Below, in pieces: positions 38,963 through 49,734 of a stretch of DNA of 64,000 nucleotides (the stretch's first letter is position 1; each line of letters opens with the position of its first letter). The translations under genes were made by a program, and so were the position numbers. The notes under the pieces were generated by a model. The model was not told the DNA's origin. It did no database searches and saw nothing but the letters and a program-made list of their open reading frames with translations. Source of the DNA: Clostridiales bacterium (GTDB lineage: Bacteria > Bacillota > Clostridia > Monoglobales > JAIRYP01); contig JAIRYP010000015.1 in assembly GCA_031267755.1 (NCBI GenBank), positions 1 through 64,000 on the forward strand. The letters are read 5' to 3'.

Positions 38963-39889
38963 TTACCTAAAATTTTCGTTTATTATTTTTCTTGTTTCTT
39001 TCAAGTCTGGTATAAAATACCAAACACCTTCTACAAAAACAGATTTGCCAGGAACTTGAAAGCTAGAAATATCCTCGGGATTAAACTTTTTTATCATTGG
39101 AATATGCTTAACTAAATCAAAAAGTGTATAATTTGTTTGCACATTTTCTTTCGCTTCTTCGTACAGTTTTTTGATTATTGTTAAATATTTGGGTTTTAGT
39201 TTTTGTTTGGCAAATTCTCTTACGAAATTTTGTTGTATTTTAATTCGTCCCAAATCAGCGTCTATATAGCCACGTCTATATCTAACGAGTCCTTCTGCTT
39301 GTTCACCGTTCAAATGTTGAAAACCTGGCTTTAAATGAATTTTAAGATTTTGATAAGAATCATTATAATTCATCCCTTTTCCATTGCCTTCAATGTCTGG
39401 TACGTCAAAATCTATACCTTCCAAAATATCCACAATGTTTCTAAAACCTTTAAAGTCAACACTTGCAAAATAATGAATTTGTAAACCAATAATTTCTTTA
39501 ACTTTTTTTATCATAAGTTCTTGCGGATCGTTAATTTTTCCTTTTTTGACTTCTTGTTTACCAATTTCTAATGCAGCATTTATTTTTTGAAATTTTTTTC
39601 CTATGAGAACTCTTGTGTCTCTTGGTATAGATATAATGTTAAGTTTTTTTTTGTATCCATTAAAACTCATAAACATAATAGAATCAGTTCTTGCACCGTT
39701 TCCATCGAGGCCCATCACTAGTGCATTGACAAATCCAATATTTTTTGGTTTATCCATTTCGATTTCAATGCTTTGCCCGATAGATTCGTATTTTATTTTA
39801 TTTGCAAGGCGAACTCCAGCAAAAACTGATACCATAGAAAAAATTACAAAAAAAGTTTCAGAAATAAATTTTTTCTTGTTGTTTCTCAT
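38963..39889 (-). CDS. LytR-CpsA-Psr (LCP) family protein
   Basis: ARTDSIMFMSFNGYKKKLNIISIPRDTRVLI, YFASVDFKGFRNIVDILEGIDFDVP, LNGEQAEGLVRYRRGYIDADLGRI. Confidence 0.92.
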   Translation of the reverse strand: MRNNKKKFISETFFVIFSMVSVFAGVRLANKIKYESIGQSIEIEMDKPKNIGFVNALVMGLDGNGARTDSIMFMSFNGYKKKLNIISIPRDTRVLIGKKFQKINAALEIGKQEVKKGKINDPQELMIKKVKEIIGLQIHYFASVDFKGFRNIVDILEGIDFDVPDIEGNGKGMNYNDSYQNLKIHLKPGFQHLNGEQAEGLVRYRRGYIDADLGRIKIQQNFVREFAKQKLKPKYLTIIKKLYEEAKENVQTNYTLFDLVKHIPMIKKFNPEDISSFQVPGKSVFVEGVWYFIPDLKETRKIINENFR

Positions 39890-40114
39890 TGCTTACCTTT
39901 CCGAGTTTAGCATTTAAAACAAAAACGTCACAATATAAAAATTATTTTCTTATTATACATAAATAAATTTTCATTTAAAAATGAAAAAAATTATTTTTTA
40001 CCTTAATTATTATATAAATCCTATATTGCAACAGTTTTTATACATTTATACAAGTTTATTATTTTTAGAGATAATAACTAATAGTTAAATTTTTATAAAA
40101 TTATTTTTTTAAAA

Positions 40115-41074
40115 TTATGGTAGCATTATGTTATAATCATTCGATAATTTTGCAAATTTTTCTGGCCAAATTAACGATTGAATTTCTCCGACGTGGATTT
40201 TTTTCAAAAAGAATATCAAAATTTTTGTTATATTTATATTTCCTCCAATTGTTTGAAAAATACTTTTTGAATGTGTGTTTTTTTGATTCTTAATTACAGT
40301 ATTTTCGCAATTATTTGCTGAAACTTTTATGTTTGAAATTTTATGAAATTGATTTGTAATTGAATAATATAAGAATATATAACCATTTATTTCACAACAA
40401 TGTTTTTGTAAAGAATTGTTTTTATTTATTTTTTTTGAATTATTTATTGGTTCATTTTCAATTATGCATACTATTTTTTTCTTTTTGGTTATTTTTATTA
40501 TTGCATTTTCCAAGGTTATATTGGGAAATTTCTCTTCGATTTCTTGTAATGTCATGAAGTCCATTTCATCTAAAAGTTGAAATGTTAGTTTTGAATTTAT
40601 TTGGTATATATATTTCTCTGCCATTTTTAATATTTTAAAAATTTTTTTTGCGATATATTTTATTAAATGAAGATTTTTATCGTTTTTTTTAATTTTTTTT
40701 TCCCACGATAATACAGAATAATAAATTTTGCTCTGTGCAATGTTTTCTTCACATGTTAAGCGAGTATACAAACCATTTTCTGTTTCAAAACCATAACGAT
40801 TTAGTGCGTTTTTTTTCCATGAGATTATTTCATTGTCACAATGTTTTATTTTATTTTTTTCTTCTTTTTCGAGTATTGGTTCTTTTTTTTTGTTAATTGA
40901 GTTATTGCATTTGTCATTTTCTAGTAAAGTAAATGAAGGGGAAGGAACAGACATTAAATTTAACTCTCTTGCGAAGTTTGTTTCGAGATAATCGTTTGTT
41001 ATTTTAATAAAAGCAGCTGTTTCTTTAAGATTTAAAATTGGTTCATAGTTGTCTGGCATATAAAAGTTTTCCAC
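40115..41074 (-). CDS. Degenerate aspartate-ammonia ligase (AsnA)-like protein
   Basis: Collinear with AsnA: IISWKKNALNRYGFETENGLYTRL, INGYIFLYYSITNQFHKISNIKV, QTIGGNINITKILIFFLKKIHVGEIQSLIWP, but canonical active-site segments are altered or missing. Confidence 0.7.
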   Translation of the reverse strand: MENFYMPDNYEPILNLKETAAFIKITNDYLETNFARELNLMSVPSPSFTLLENDKCNNSINKKKEPILEKEEKNKIKHCDNEIISWKKNALNRYGFETENGLYTRLTCEENIAQSKIYYSVLSWEKKIKKNDKNLHLIKYIAKKIFKILKMAEKYIYQINSKLTFQLLDEMDFMTLQEIEEKFPNITLENAIIKITKKKKIVCIIENEPINNSKKINKNNSLQKHCCEINGYIFLYYSITNQFHKISNIKVSANNCENTVIKNQKNTHSKSIFQTIGGNINITKILIFFLKKIHVGEIQSLIWPEKFAKLSNDYNIMLP

Positions 41075-41144
41075 AAAAAACTCCCGTAGAACGATTTGTT
41101 TTGCGGTATTTAATTAATTAATGAGTAAGTTGCAAAGGATGGTT

Positions 41145-43259
41145 TTATTCTGTTGCGTATACAATTTCTTCATGATATTTGCACTCTTTGTTATGACAAG
41201 ATAATTTTATTGTTTTTGTGTTTTTTGATGTATATTTTTTGAGTAAGACATTGCCACATTTGGGGCATATTTGATCGGTTGGTTCGTCCCACGTTAAAAA
41301 GTTACAGTTTGAAGAATTTTCGCAAGCAAAATATTTTCTTCCCTTTTTAGATTTTTTTATTAAAATTTTTCCTCCACATTTATAACAGTTTATTCCCAAT
41401 TCTTCAGTAATTGCTTTTGCGTTTTTGCAGTCAGGATATCCAGGGCATGCAAGGAATTTTCCGTATCTACTTCTTTTATAAACCAACATAAGTCCACATT
41501 TTTCACAAACGATATTTGAAACTTTATCTTCGATTTCTATTTTTCCTATTTTTTCTTCGGCTTTTTTTAAGTCAATTTTAAATGATTCGTAAAATTCTTT
41601 AAGAATTTCTTTCCAATCTTTTTTTCCTTCTTCAACTTCGTCAAGTTTGGATTCCATATTTGCAGTGAACTTAATATTTATTATGTCCTTAAAATTTTCT
41701 TCAATGAGCATTGTAACCAATTTTCCAAGTTCAGTTGGTATTAGATTTTTTTTTTCTTTAATAACATATTCTCTATCAATAATCACAGACATGGTTGGTG
41801 CATATGTACTTGGTCTTCCTATTTCTTCCTTTTCAAGCTGTTTAACAAGTGTTGCTTCTGTAAATCTTGAAGGAGGTTGAGTGAAGTGTTGTTTTTTTGT
41901 TGCTTTTTTGAAATTTAAGTTTTCTTTTTCTGTGATGTTTGGAATTTTTTCTTGTTTTTCTTCTTCAACATCTGTGCCTTCTGTATATATTTTCATAAAT
42001 CCATCAAAGATCATAGTTTGGCCTGAAGATTTGAATAGATAACCATCGATTACAATATCCGTTTTTACAGTGTCAAAAATAGCACATTCCATTTGACTTG
42101 ACAGAAATCTTTGCCAAATTAATTTATAAAGTTTGTATTGATCTGTTTTTAATGAACCCTTTATTATATCAGGTGTATTATTTATATTTGTTGGTCTTAT
42201 TGATTCGTGAGCGTCTTGACTTGTTTTTTTTGTTTTATATACATTTGGAGTTTTGGGTATATATTCTTTGCCAAAGTTTTCTTCAATATATTTTAAGGCT
42301 TCATTTTGCGCCTCAATTGAAACTCTCAGCGAATCTGTTCTCATATAAGTTATAAGTCCAGTTTGGATTTTGTTTACATCGATTCCTTCGTAAAGAGATT
42401 GTGCAATAGACATGGTTTTTTTTGCTGAAAAATTAAGTTTTCTTGAAGATTCTTGTTGAAGTGTGCTTGTAATAAATGGTGGAGAAGCTTTTTTGTTTTT
42501 TTCGCTTTTATTTACATTTAAAACATAACAAAGGTTGCCAGTTATATTTTTAAGTATTTCGTTTGCAGTGTTTTCGTTTGTAAGGTTCATTTTTTTTTCA
42601 TTTAATTTTCCATAAAAATTGGCTGTGAAAAATTTTTTCTCTTTGAATTTTGTTATTTCAGCCGAAATTGTCCAATATTCACTAACTTGAAATTTTTCAA
42701 TTTCTTTTTCTTTATCGATAATCATTTTCATAGTAACGGTTTGAACGCGTCCGGCACTAAGCCCTTTTCTTATTTTTTTCCATAAAAGAGGACTTAATTT
42801 ATATCCAACTATTCTGTCAAGTACTCTTCTTGCTTGTTGTGCGTTAAATAGATTTACGTCGATTTTCTTTGGATTTTTTACGGCATTTTTAATAGTAGTT
42901 TTAGTGATTTCGTTAAATACAATTCTACATTTTTCATCTTTGTCCAGTTTTAAAATGGCAGCCAGATGCCAAGAAATTGCCTCGCCTTCTCTATCTGAAT
43001 CGGTTGCAAGAAGTATTTTTTTAGATTTTTTAGCTTCTGCTTTAATTTTTTTTACTATGTCGTTTTTTCCTTTCATGGTTGTGTATGTTAGTTCAAATTC
43101 GTTTTCAAGATCAACGCCAAGTCGGCTTCTTGGCAAATCACGTATGTGGCCCATTGATGCTATGACTTTATAATTATTAGTTCCTAAGTATTTTTCTATA
43201 GTTTTTGCCTTGGCTGGTGATTCAACTATAATCAAGTTTTTAGTCAAGTTTTTAGTCAT
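41145..43259 (-). CDS. topA: DNA topoisomerase I
   Basis: NLIIVESPAKAKTIEKYLG, ATDSDREGEAISWHLA, TGLITYMRTDSLRVS; three C-terminal Cys4 zinc ribbons. ATG 43259 with gggag RBS preferred. Confidence 0.97.
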   Translation of the reverse strand: MTKNLTKNLIIVESPAKAKTIEKYLGTNNYKVIASMGHIRDLPRSRLGVDLENEFELTYTTMKGKNDIVKKIKAEAKKSKKILLATDSDREGEAISWHLAAILKLDKDEKCRIVFNEITKTTIKNAVKNPKKIDVNLFNAQQARRVLDRIVGYKLSPLLWKKIRKGLSAGRVQTVTMKMIIDKEKEIEKFQVSEYWTISAEITKFKEKKFFTANFYGKLNEKKMNLTNENTANEILKNITGNLCYVLNVNKSEKNKKASPPFITSTLQQESSRKLNFSAKKTMSIAQSLYEGIDVNKIQTGLITYMRTDSLRVSIEAQNEALKYIEENFGKEYIPKTPNVYKTKKTSQDAHESIRPTNINNTPDIIKGSLKTDQYKLYKLIWQRFLSSQMECAIFDTVKTDIVIDGYLFKSSGQTMIFDGFMKIYTEGTDVEEEKQEKIPNITEKENLNFKKATKKQHFTQPPSRFTEATLVKQLEKEEIGRPSTYAPTMSVIIDREYVIKEKKNLIPTELGKLVTMLIEENFKDIINIKFTANMESKLDEVEEGKKDWKEILKEFYESFKIDLKKAEEKIGKIEIEDKVSNIVCEKCGLMLVYKRSRYGKFLACPGYPDCKNAKAITEELGINCYKCGGKILIKKSKKGRKYFACENSSNCNFLTWDEPTDQICPKCGNVLLKKYTSKNTKTIKLSCHNKECKYHEEIVYATE

Positions 43260-44538
43260 TTTTTCTCCCATAAATGTTTTCATTTAAAGCGTACGTTTGT
43301 CCAGCTTCTTGTTTAACTATTCCCTTTAATTGCAAAATCATAATATTGCTGTTTGCGATTGAGGCACTGATCTTACACTCTCTTATAATTTTATCTATAT
43401 GTGATTTTCCAAAAGAATGTAAATATTTTATTATGTTTTTTTCTTCTTCGTTTAGTTTTGTATATAATTCTTTATCTAAAAAGTTTGGGTGTTTACTTTT
43501 TTCGTTATTCAAAAACACTTTGAATTTGGAATGTTTTTTTAGTTTTGTTTTAGTGTTATCATTAATATTTTTATTAGATTTTTCAATTTTTAGTTCTTTT
43601 GTATTTATGTTATATTTTTTTGTGATTTTGTCTAAATTATTTTGAATCATATCCGAATAAACTCCAAAATATGTATCTAAAACATCTTCAGCGTTTCTGA
43701 TTGGTTGAACACCTTCAAAAATTAATTCATTTGGGTAATCACTTCTTTTTGATGTTGCATTACCAACTAGTGCAAAAACATCTCTGTTGTTTTCAACTGC
43801 ATGTTTTACAGTGTAACGTGTACCTGATCGATTTTCCGCCTCAATTACAACAACTCCCATAGAAAGTCCGGCCATTATTCTGTTTCTAATTTCAAAAACA
43901 TAAGGTGAAACGGGTGTTTTAGGAGGATATTCAGAAACAATAGCACCGCTATTTTGAATAAAGCTGTACAAATTATCATGTTGTTTGGGATAAGCTTCAT
44001 CAACTCCTCTTGGTAAAACGGCAACGGTGGATTTGTTTGCATCAATTGCTCCAATATGTGCTGCAGCATCGATTCCTAAAGCCATTCCACTTATAATTAG
44101 AATTCCACATGAAGCCAAGTCATAAGATATTTGCATTGCTTTATTGACTCCATATGGACTTGGATTTCGGCAACCAACGATTGTGATACAAAGCATGTTG
44201 TCAATATCCGGCATTTTGCCTTTAATATATAAAGTTCGTGGTGGATATGAAATAGTTTTTAATCTGTTTGGATAATTTAGGTCGTTGATTGAAATAACAT
44301 CTATGTTTTCATTTTGGCAATTCTCTATGATGATTTTCGATATTTCAAGTGATTTGTCAAGATTTAAAAATTTGTCAAAACCAAGATGTTTCATAGTTTT
44401 TAAATTAAAACGTCCGTGTTCATAAAATTCTTTCGCACTTGTAAAAGTTTTTAAAATTTTGTAAATTTCATAAGGATTGTTTTTGCATATATCACTGAGC
44501 CATATTTCATACAATAAATCTTCGTTAGTTAGTTCCAT
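43252..44538 (-). CDS. dprA: DNA processing protein DprA/Smf
   Basis: ITIVGCRNPSPYGVNKA, ISGMALGIDAAAHIGAI, VLPRGVDEAYPKQH. ATG 44538 with ggagg RBS preferred over 44574. Confidence 0.94.
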   Translation of the reverse strand: MELTNEDLLYEIWLSDICKNNPYEIYKILKTFTSAKEFYEHGRFNLKTMKHLGFDKFLNLDKSLEISKIIIENCQNENIDVISINDLNYPNRLKTISYPPRTLYIKGKMPDIDNMLCITIVGCRNPSPYGVNKAMQISYDLASCGILIISGMALGIDAAAHIGAIDANKSTVAVLPRGVDEAYPKQHDNLYSFIQNSGAIVSEYPPKTPVSPYVFEIRNRIMAGLSMGVVVIEAENRSGTRYTVKHAVENNRDVFALVGNATSKRSDYPNELIFEGVQPIRNAEDVLDTYFGVYSDMIQNNLDKITKKYNINTKELKIEKSNKNINDNTKTKLKKHSKFKVFLNNEKSKHPNFLDKELYTKLNEEEKNIIKYLHSFGKSHIDKIIRECKISASIANSNIMILQLKGIVKQEAGQTYALNENIYGRKND

Positions 44539-44585
44539 GATATTCCTCCATATGAAACTTACTAAAATTTTCAATGTAAAATTTA

Positions 44586-45065
44586 CTAGTTTTTACGAAT
44601 TGATTTTTTTTGATCATTTTCTGTTTTTGGAAATTTAGTTAATGAAGAAACATTTTTCAAAGATTGTTCTGCTGATGTTTCAGGAATAAAGTCTGCTTTA
44701 AAAACGTTTTCATAGTTTATCTGCGTAACACTTTTTCCAAGTTCTTTATTTTTTTCGCTAATTTCTGCATTACTATTTTTTCTCGTGTATGTTTCTACAA
44801 ATGATGGATGAATTATTGCTTTTCTTTTATCGTTTAGATTTTCAGAAACTGCTACCACTTTTCCTTTATTTTTGTCTTCTCTTTCAAGGTTGTTGTGTAC
44901 ATTAGCGAGATTAATAGCAATGTCTTTAGTGGTAGTATCTTTTTTTCCTTCAGTTTCATCAAATAAAGTTTTGGCAGCATCTCTTTGATTATATTTTTTT
45001 AAAGTAATTTCTTCTCCATTTCTTAACGTTGCTTCGAATTGTCTTTCTGGATTTTGGCCACTCAT
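44586..45065 (-). CDS. Hypothetical protein sharing C-terminal LTKFP...basic-tail motif with the 52-61 kb family
   Basis: Likely start MSGQNPERQFEATL after a strong ggggg RBS (track start 45200 is probably too long). C-terminus SSLTKFPKTENDQKKSIRKN. Confidence 0.65.
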   Translation of the reverse strand: MSGQNPERQFEATLRNGEEITLKKYNQRDAAKTLFDETEGKKDTTTKDIAINLANVHNNLEREDKNKGKVVAVSENLNDKRKAIIHPSFVETYTRKNSNAEISEKNKELGKSVTQINYENVFKADFIPETSAEQSLKNVSSLTKFPKTENDQKKSIRKN

Positions 45066-45236
45066 AAGTTTAAACCCCCCATGTGTTGATTTGATACAAA
45101 CCTTCAACACGAAAAAATTAAATCCTTTATAACGTTCATAAATTATGAGCAAAGATTTAGAACTTACGATAACCAAAATTGAAAAATACATACTAAGCAT
45201 GTGGCTTTTATACTGTTTTATAAAGAAGAAAATATT

Positions 45237-46019
45237 TTAAATAAATTTCATTCGTTTAAATTTTGCAAAATATGTAATTAGGGTTGCCGCTTGTGCTGCA
45301 TTTAATGATTCTATTGAACCGAACATTGGAATTTTTATTATGTTTTTTGAAATTTTTTTTATTTCTACCGAAACACCTTTTGTTTCATTTCCGATTACTA
45401 AAGCAATTTTACCTGAAAAATCTTCTTCATATATATTTTTGCCTTCATGAGAAGAAGAAATTATTATATTATAACCATTGTTTATAAGTATGTTTAAATC
45501 AGAAAGTTCAAAAATGTTTATTTTAAATAAAGAGCCCATGCTGCAACGTGAAACTTTTGAGTTATAAACGTCCGTGCAATTATTTGTTATAATTACCGCT
45601 TCAATTCCACTCGCTTCAGCTGTTCTTAATATAGCGCCCATGTTTCCTGGATTTGCTATAGAATCTAATATGAGTAAAAAATTATATTTTAATAAGTTGA
45701 GTTCACAACTTTTTTTATTAATAATTGTTATAATGCCTTGCGAGTTTTTTGTATCGCAAATTTTATTAAAAATTTTTTCTGCTACTGTATATATTTTGAA
45801 TTTTTCTTTAATTTGATTCATGAAGGGTAGGTTTTTTTCTAAAAAAATATCAGAAATTATTATGAATTTTATTGATTCTGATGCATACAAAATAGCTTCT
45901 TTAGAAACTAGAAATCCTTCAGTTAAAAATTGGTTACATTTTTTTCTATACTTAACTTGTTTCAATTTTTTTATGTGTTTTATAATTTTATTTTCTTTAC
46001 TTGTGATATTTATAAACAT
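45237..46019 (-). CDS. TrmH/SpoU-family RNA methyltransferase
   Basis: LILDSIANPGNMGAILRTAEASGIEAVIIT, ALVIGNETKGVS, IPMFGSIESLNAAQAATLITYF. Confidence 0.93.
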   Translation of the reverse strand: MFINITSKENKIIKHIKKLKQVKYRKKCNQFLTEGFLVSKEAILYASESIKFIIISDIFLEKNLPFMNQIKEKFKIYTVAEKIFNKICDTKNSQGIITIINKKSCELNLLKYNFLLILDSIANPGNMGAILRTAEASGIEAVIITNNCTDVYNSKVSRCSMGSLFKINIFELSDLNILINNGYNIIISSSHEGKNIYEEDFSGKIALVIGNETKGVSVEIKKISKNIIKIPMFGSIESLNAAQAATLITYFAKFKRMKFI

Positions 46020-46144
46020 CTGATTCCTCTTTGATATATTTATTTTTTAAAAAAAGCTTAGTTTGAAGACAAATTTTATTTTACTTTAAATTAAATTTTT
46101 TGAAATTTGTGTGAACTTTTTTTCTATCAAATAATATTTTAAAT

Positions 46145-47599
46145 GTGTGTATAGAAACAACAAGGTTTAATTTTTGGGGGACACGCGTGAATATAATTTT
46201 AAAAAGTAGCGAAGAAGAGGCTGTAAAATTTTTTTATTTTGAAAATAATATATATTATTCTGATTTGAGCGAAGGAAGATTTGATGAATCAAGAATTTTA
46301 ATTTCGACTATTAGAGAAAATTTTGATGCATGTTTAGATAATGAAAAAAACATTCATATAGTTTGTCAAGAAAATGATGATAATGTAATTTATATATTAA
46401 GAAGTAAACAGAAATGGTATAGAAAAATTATATTAAAAACTCGTCAAAATACCAAAATATCGGTAGAAAAATTCAGAATCTTTATTGTGAAAGAAAACGT
46501 TTTTATAATTTATGTTTTGGAATATAAGGAAAGTTTTCTTCTTACTTTTCAAGAAATTGGAGATGATTCAGAGCCGGAAATTTTAGATATTTTGAATCGT
46601 GAGAAACAAAATTTTTGTTTAAATATAGATAAAGTTGGTAATATTTATTTATTTTATGTAAGCGAAAAGAATAATTCACATTTTGGTTTTAAAAAGTATA
46701 TTCAAATTGAAAAAAAATGGAATGAGTTTGAAAAGATTTGCGATGAAGTTAGTTGTTTTTCTACCTTATTAGACGAAAATAAGGACACGATTCATCTTTG
46801 CTTTGTTAGAAACAATAAGATTTTTTATAAAAGCGCATCAATAAGTTCTAAAAAGGAAATCTGGCAAAATGAAACTAAATTTTCGTATATTATACAGAAT
46901 TTTGCAATTCCGGTGATGTTTATTAGAGAAAATAAAATATACATCGCTTGGAGTAATAGAATTTTTATGACAATTGTAAATTCTGAAAATTATGGAGAAA
47001 ATTGGAAATTATTTACTAAAAATTTAAATTTTAAAGAAAAAAATATTGATTTATTTAAGATTGAGTATGTTGAACATATTGAAAAAAAGTTAAGAATAAA
47101 TACAATTATTTTTTATGGTAGGTTAAATAAACGAATAAATAATAATTTTATTTTATCAACCGGAGAGGTTTTATTAAATTTTTCAAAGGACACAGATAAG
47201 TTTTATAATAGAGATAGTTTTAATTTTGAAAATAAAATTATTTCAACTAAAAATTTGAAACAAGAATTTAAGGGGAAAAAGATTAGTCAAGAAAAAAATT
47301 TTAAACAGAAAGAAATTGCATCTAAATTTAAAAATAAAAGTTTTTTAAATTATGAAAAAAGAAATATTAAAACTTTGCAAAGTGAAAAAGATAAGTTTTC
47401 GTTAAGTAGAGAAGATATTAGAAAAGTTTTTGAGTCATTGCAAGATGAATTCTATAAAAATATTAATAATCGCATTTCTTATCTTGAGAGCATTGAGGAA
47501 AAAATTAGTGATTTGCTGAATAAGCTTGTATTAGATAGAGCTTATAAGAAAAATTCGTTAAAGAATGCAAAAAGGAAAAAGAAGCTCGGAAATTGTTAA
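46145..47599 (+). CDS. Hypothetical protein, beta-propeller/BNR-like repeats plus C-terminal coiled coil
   Basis: Repeated 'D..NIHIV', 'DKVGNIYLFYV', 'DENKDTIHLCFVRNNKIFY' blades; C-terminal Lys-rich helical segment. Confidence 0.65.
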   Translation: MCIETTRFNFWGTRVNIILKSSEEEAVKFFYFENNIYYSDLSEGRFDESRILISTIRENFDACLDNEKNIHIVCQENDDNVIYILRSKQKWYRKIILKTRQNTKISVEKFRIFIVKENVFIIYVLEYKESFLLTFQEIGDDSEPEILDILNREKQNFCLNIDKVGNIYLFYVSEKNNSHFGFKKYIQIEKKWNEFEKICDEVSCFSTLLDENKDTIHLCFVRNNKIFYKSASISSKKEIWQNETKFSYIIQNFAIPVMFIRENKIYIAWSNRIFMTIVNSENYGENWKLFTKNLNFKEKNIDLFKIEYVEHIEKKLRINTIIFYGRLNKRINNNFILSTGEVLLNFSKDTDKFYNRDSFNFENKIISTKNLKQEFKGKKISQEKNFKQKEIASKFKNKSFLNYEKRNIKTLQSEKDKFSLSREDIRKVFESLQDEFYKNINNRISYLESIEEKISDLLNKLVLDRAYKKNSLKNAKRKKKLGNC

Positions 47600-47614
47600 T
47601 TTATTTTTAAGAAT

Positions 47615-49636
47615 TTATTCTATCATATTGAGAATTTCATGTGAGATTTTTTCTGCGTTCATGTTATATTTTTCTTTAAGAGTTTCGATTGAACCGTGTG
47701 TTATTGGAGTGTCAGGATATCCAAATTTTTTTATAAAAATTCCAATTTCACATTCTAGTAAGCTTCCAAAACCTCCAAAAATAACACCATCTTCAAGCGT
47801 AATGACAATACTATTTTTTGAAATATTTTCAACGTAAAATTTTTTGTTTATTGGTTTTACGACTCGAGCATCAATAAGTGTTATAAAAATTTTGTAATTT
47901 TTGAGAATATTAACAATTTTAATTGCTTCGCAAAGCATATTACCTACTGAAATTAAGATTATTTTTGAATCATTGCGGCTGTTTTTATAAATAATTACTG
48001 GGCTAAGTTCAAAATCTTTTTTATTTGTTTGAAAGGTTTTGCTTAAACCGCGTGGATATCTTATTGCAATCGGCGATTCATTATTGTTTACAGAATAATC
48101 AAGCATGAGTTCAAGCTCTTCTTTGGTTGAGGGGGCAAGAATTTTAATATTTGGAATATGTGAGAGAAAAGAAATGTCGTAAATTCCTTGATGCGTTTCG
48201 CCGTCTTCACCTACAATTCCGGCTCTATCAATTGCAAATATGACGTGCAAGTTTTGAAGTGCTGCGTCGTGGAGAATTTGGTCATATGCTCGTTGTAAAA
48301 ACGAAGAATAAATTGCAATTATCGGAATAAAATTCATTTTTGCAAAGCCACAAGCAAACGTGACTGCGTGTTGTTCGGCAATTCCAACATCAAAAAATTT
48401 TTCCGGGAATGTTTTTTCAAATTTATCAAGTCCTGTTCCATTTGACATAGAAGCAGTTATAGCAATTATTTTTTTGTTTTTTAAAGCTAATTCGCAAATT
48501 TTTTCTCCAAAAATATTTGAATAGCTTTTGTTTAAGCTACACAATTTTAGTTCTTCTAAATTATTATTATAGTAATTTTTTTTGTTATCTTTCTTATAAT
48601 TTTTTATTTCATTATTATGTATTTTTATTGCACAATTTTTGTCATAAGGTATTTCATTGGCGTTGTTTGCTTTAAAAATATTTTTTTCGTAAAAATTTTT
48701 AAATTCGTGTTCGGTTGATTCAAATTTATTTATTCCATGAAAAACGTCCGGATTGTCCTCGGCCAATACATAACCTTTTCCTTTTTTAGTATGTATGTGA
48801 ATTAAGACTGGTTCTTTGTTTTTTTTAGATTGTTTTAAAACTGTAATTAAACTTGAAATGTCGTGTCCATCAATAGGTCCCATATATTCTAGACCAAAAT
48901 CTTCAAAAATTCTATTAGGAATAATTATATTCTTGGCCTGATTCTTTATGTTGTGAATTATGTTTTTTATATTTTTACCTAAAAGTGGAATTTTATTAAC
49001 TGCATCTTTAACTTCATTTTTTAATTTGAAATAAATTTGATTATTTCTGATTTTATTTAGTTGTTTTGCTATTGCTCCAACATTTTTCGAAATGGACATG
49101 CCATTGTCATTTAATATTATAATCATAGGTGCTTTACATGTTCCGACATTATTAAGAGCTTCAAATGCCATTCCTCCAGTCATTGCTCCATCTCCAATAA
49201 CTGAAATTGCATGCGCTTTTATGCCAATTATTTTCATGGCCGATGCAAATCCAAGTGCAGCGGAAATTGAGGTAGAGCTGTGTCCTGTATTGAAACAGTC
49301 GGAATCTGATTCTGATGTTTTAGGAAAACCGCTTATTCCACCATATGAACGAAGAGTAGCGAATTTGTCATATCTTCCGGTTAAAATTTTGTGTACGTAA
49401 GATTGGTGTCCAACGTCCCAAATTATTTTATCAAATTGAATATCAAAAACTGTGTGTAAAGCAATTGTTATTTCGACGACGCCTAAATTAGAAGCTAAAT
49501 GACCACCAGTTTTTGAAACCGAATAAATTAAAAATTTTCTTATCTCGAATGCTAAAAGTTTAAGCTCATCTATGGTGAGTTTTTTTAAGTCATCTGGAAA
49601 ATTTTTTTTACCGAGTATTTTATAGTTTCCATCCAT
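47615..49636 (-). CDS. dxs: 1-deoxy-D-xylulose-5-phosphate synthase
   Basis: GGHLASNLGVVEITIALHTVFD, GDGAMTGGMAFEALNNVG, DRAGIVGEDGETHQGIYDISFL. Confidence 0.97.
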   Translation of the reverse strand: MDGNYKILGKKNFPDDLKKLTIDELKLLAFEIRKFLIYSVSKTGGHLASNLGVVEITIALHTVFDIQFDKIIWDVGHQSYVHKILTGRYDKFATLRSYGGISGFPKTSESDSDCFNTGHSSTSISAALGFASAMKIIGIKAHAISVIGDGAMTGGMAFEALNNVGTCKAPMIIILNDNGMSISKNVGAIAKQLNKIRNNQIYFKLKNEVKDAVNKIPLLGKNIKNIIHNIKNQAKNIIIPNRIFEDFGLEYMGPIDGHDISSLITVLKQSKKNKEPVLIHIHTKKGKGYVLAEDNPDVFHGINKFESTEHEFKNFYEKNIFKANNANEIPYDKNCAIKIHNNEIKNYKKDNKKNYYNNNLEELKLCSLNKSYSNIFGEKICELALKNKKIIAITASMSNGTGLDKFEKTFPEKFFDVGIAEQHAVTFACGFAKMNFIPIIAIYSSFLQRAYDQILHDAALQNLHVIFAIDRAGIVGEDGETHQGIYDISFLSHIPNIKILAPSTKEELELMLDYSVNNNESPIAIRYPRGLSKTFQTNKKDFELSPVIIYKNSRNDSKIILISVGNMLCEAIKIVNILKNYKIFITLIDARVVKPINKKFYVENISKNSIVITLEDGVIFGGFGSLLECEIGIFIKKFGYPDTPITHGSIETLKEKYNMNAEKISHEILNMIE

Positions 49637-49734
49637 TTATTTAATATTCCTCTAATTTGCTTATTTAGAAATGTTTTTGATAACTGAATATGTTTAATTA
49701 TATTTTTCAATAATAATTTATTTTGTAAAATTTA

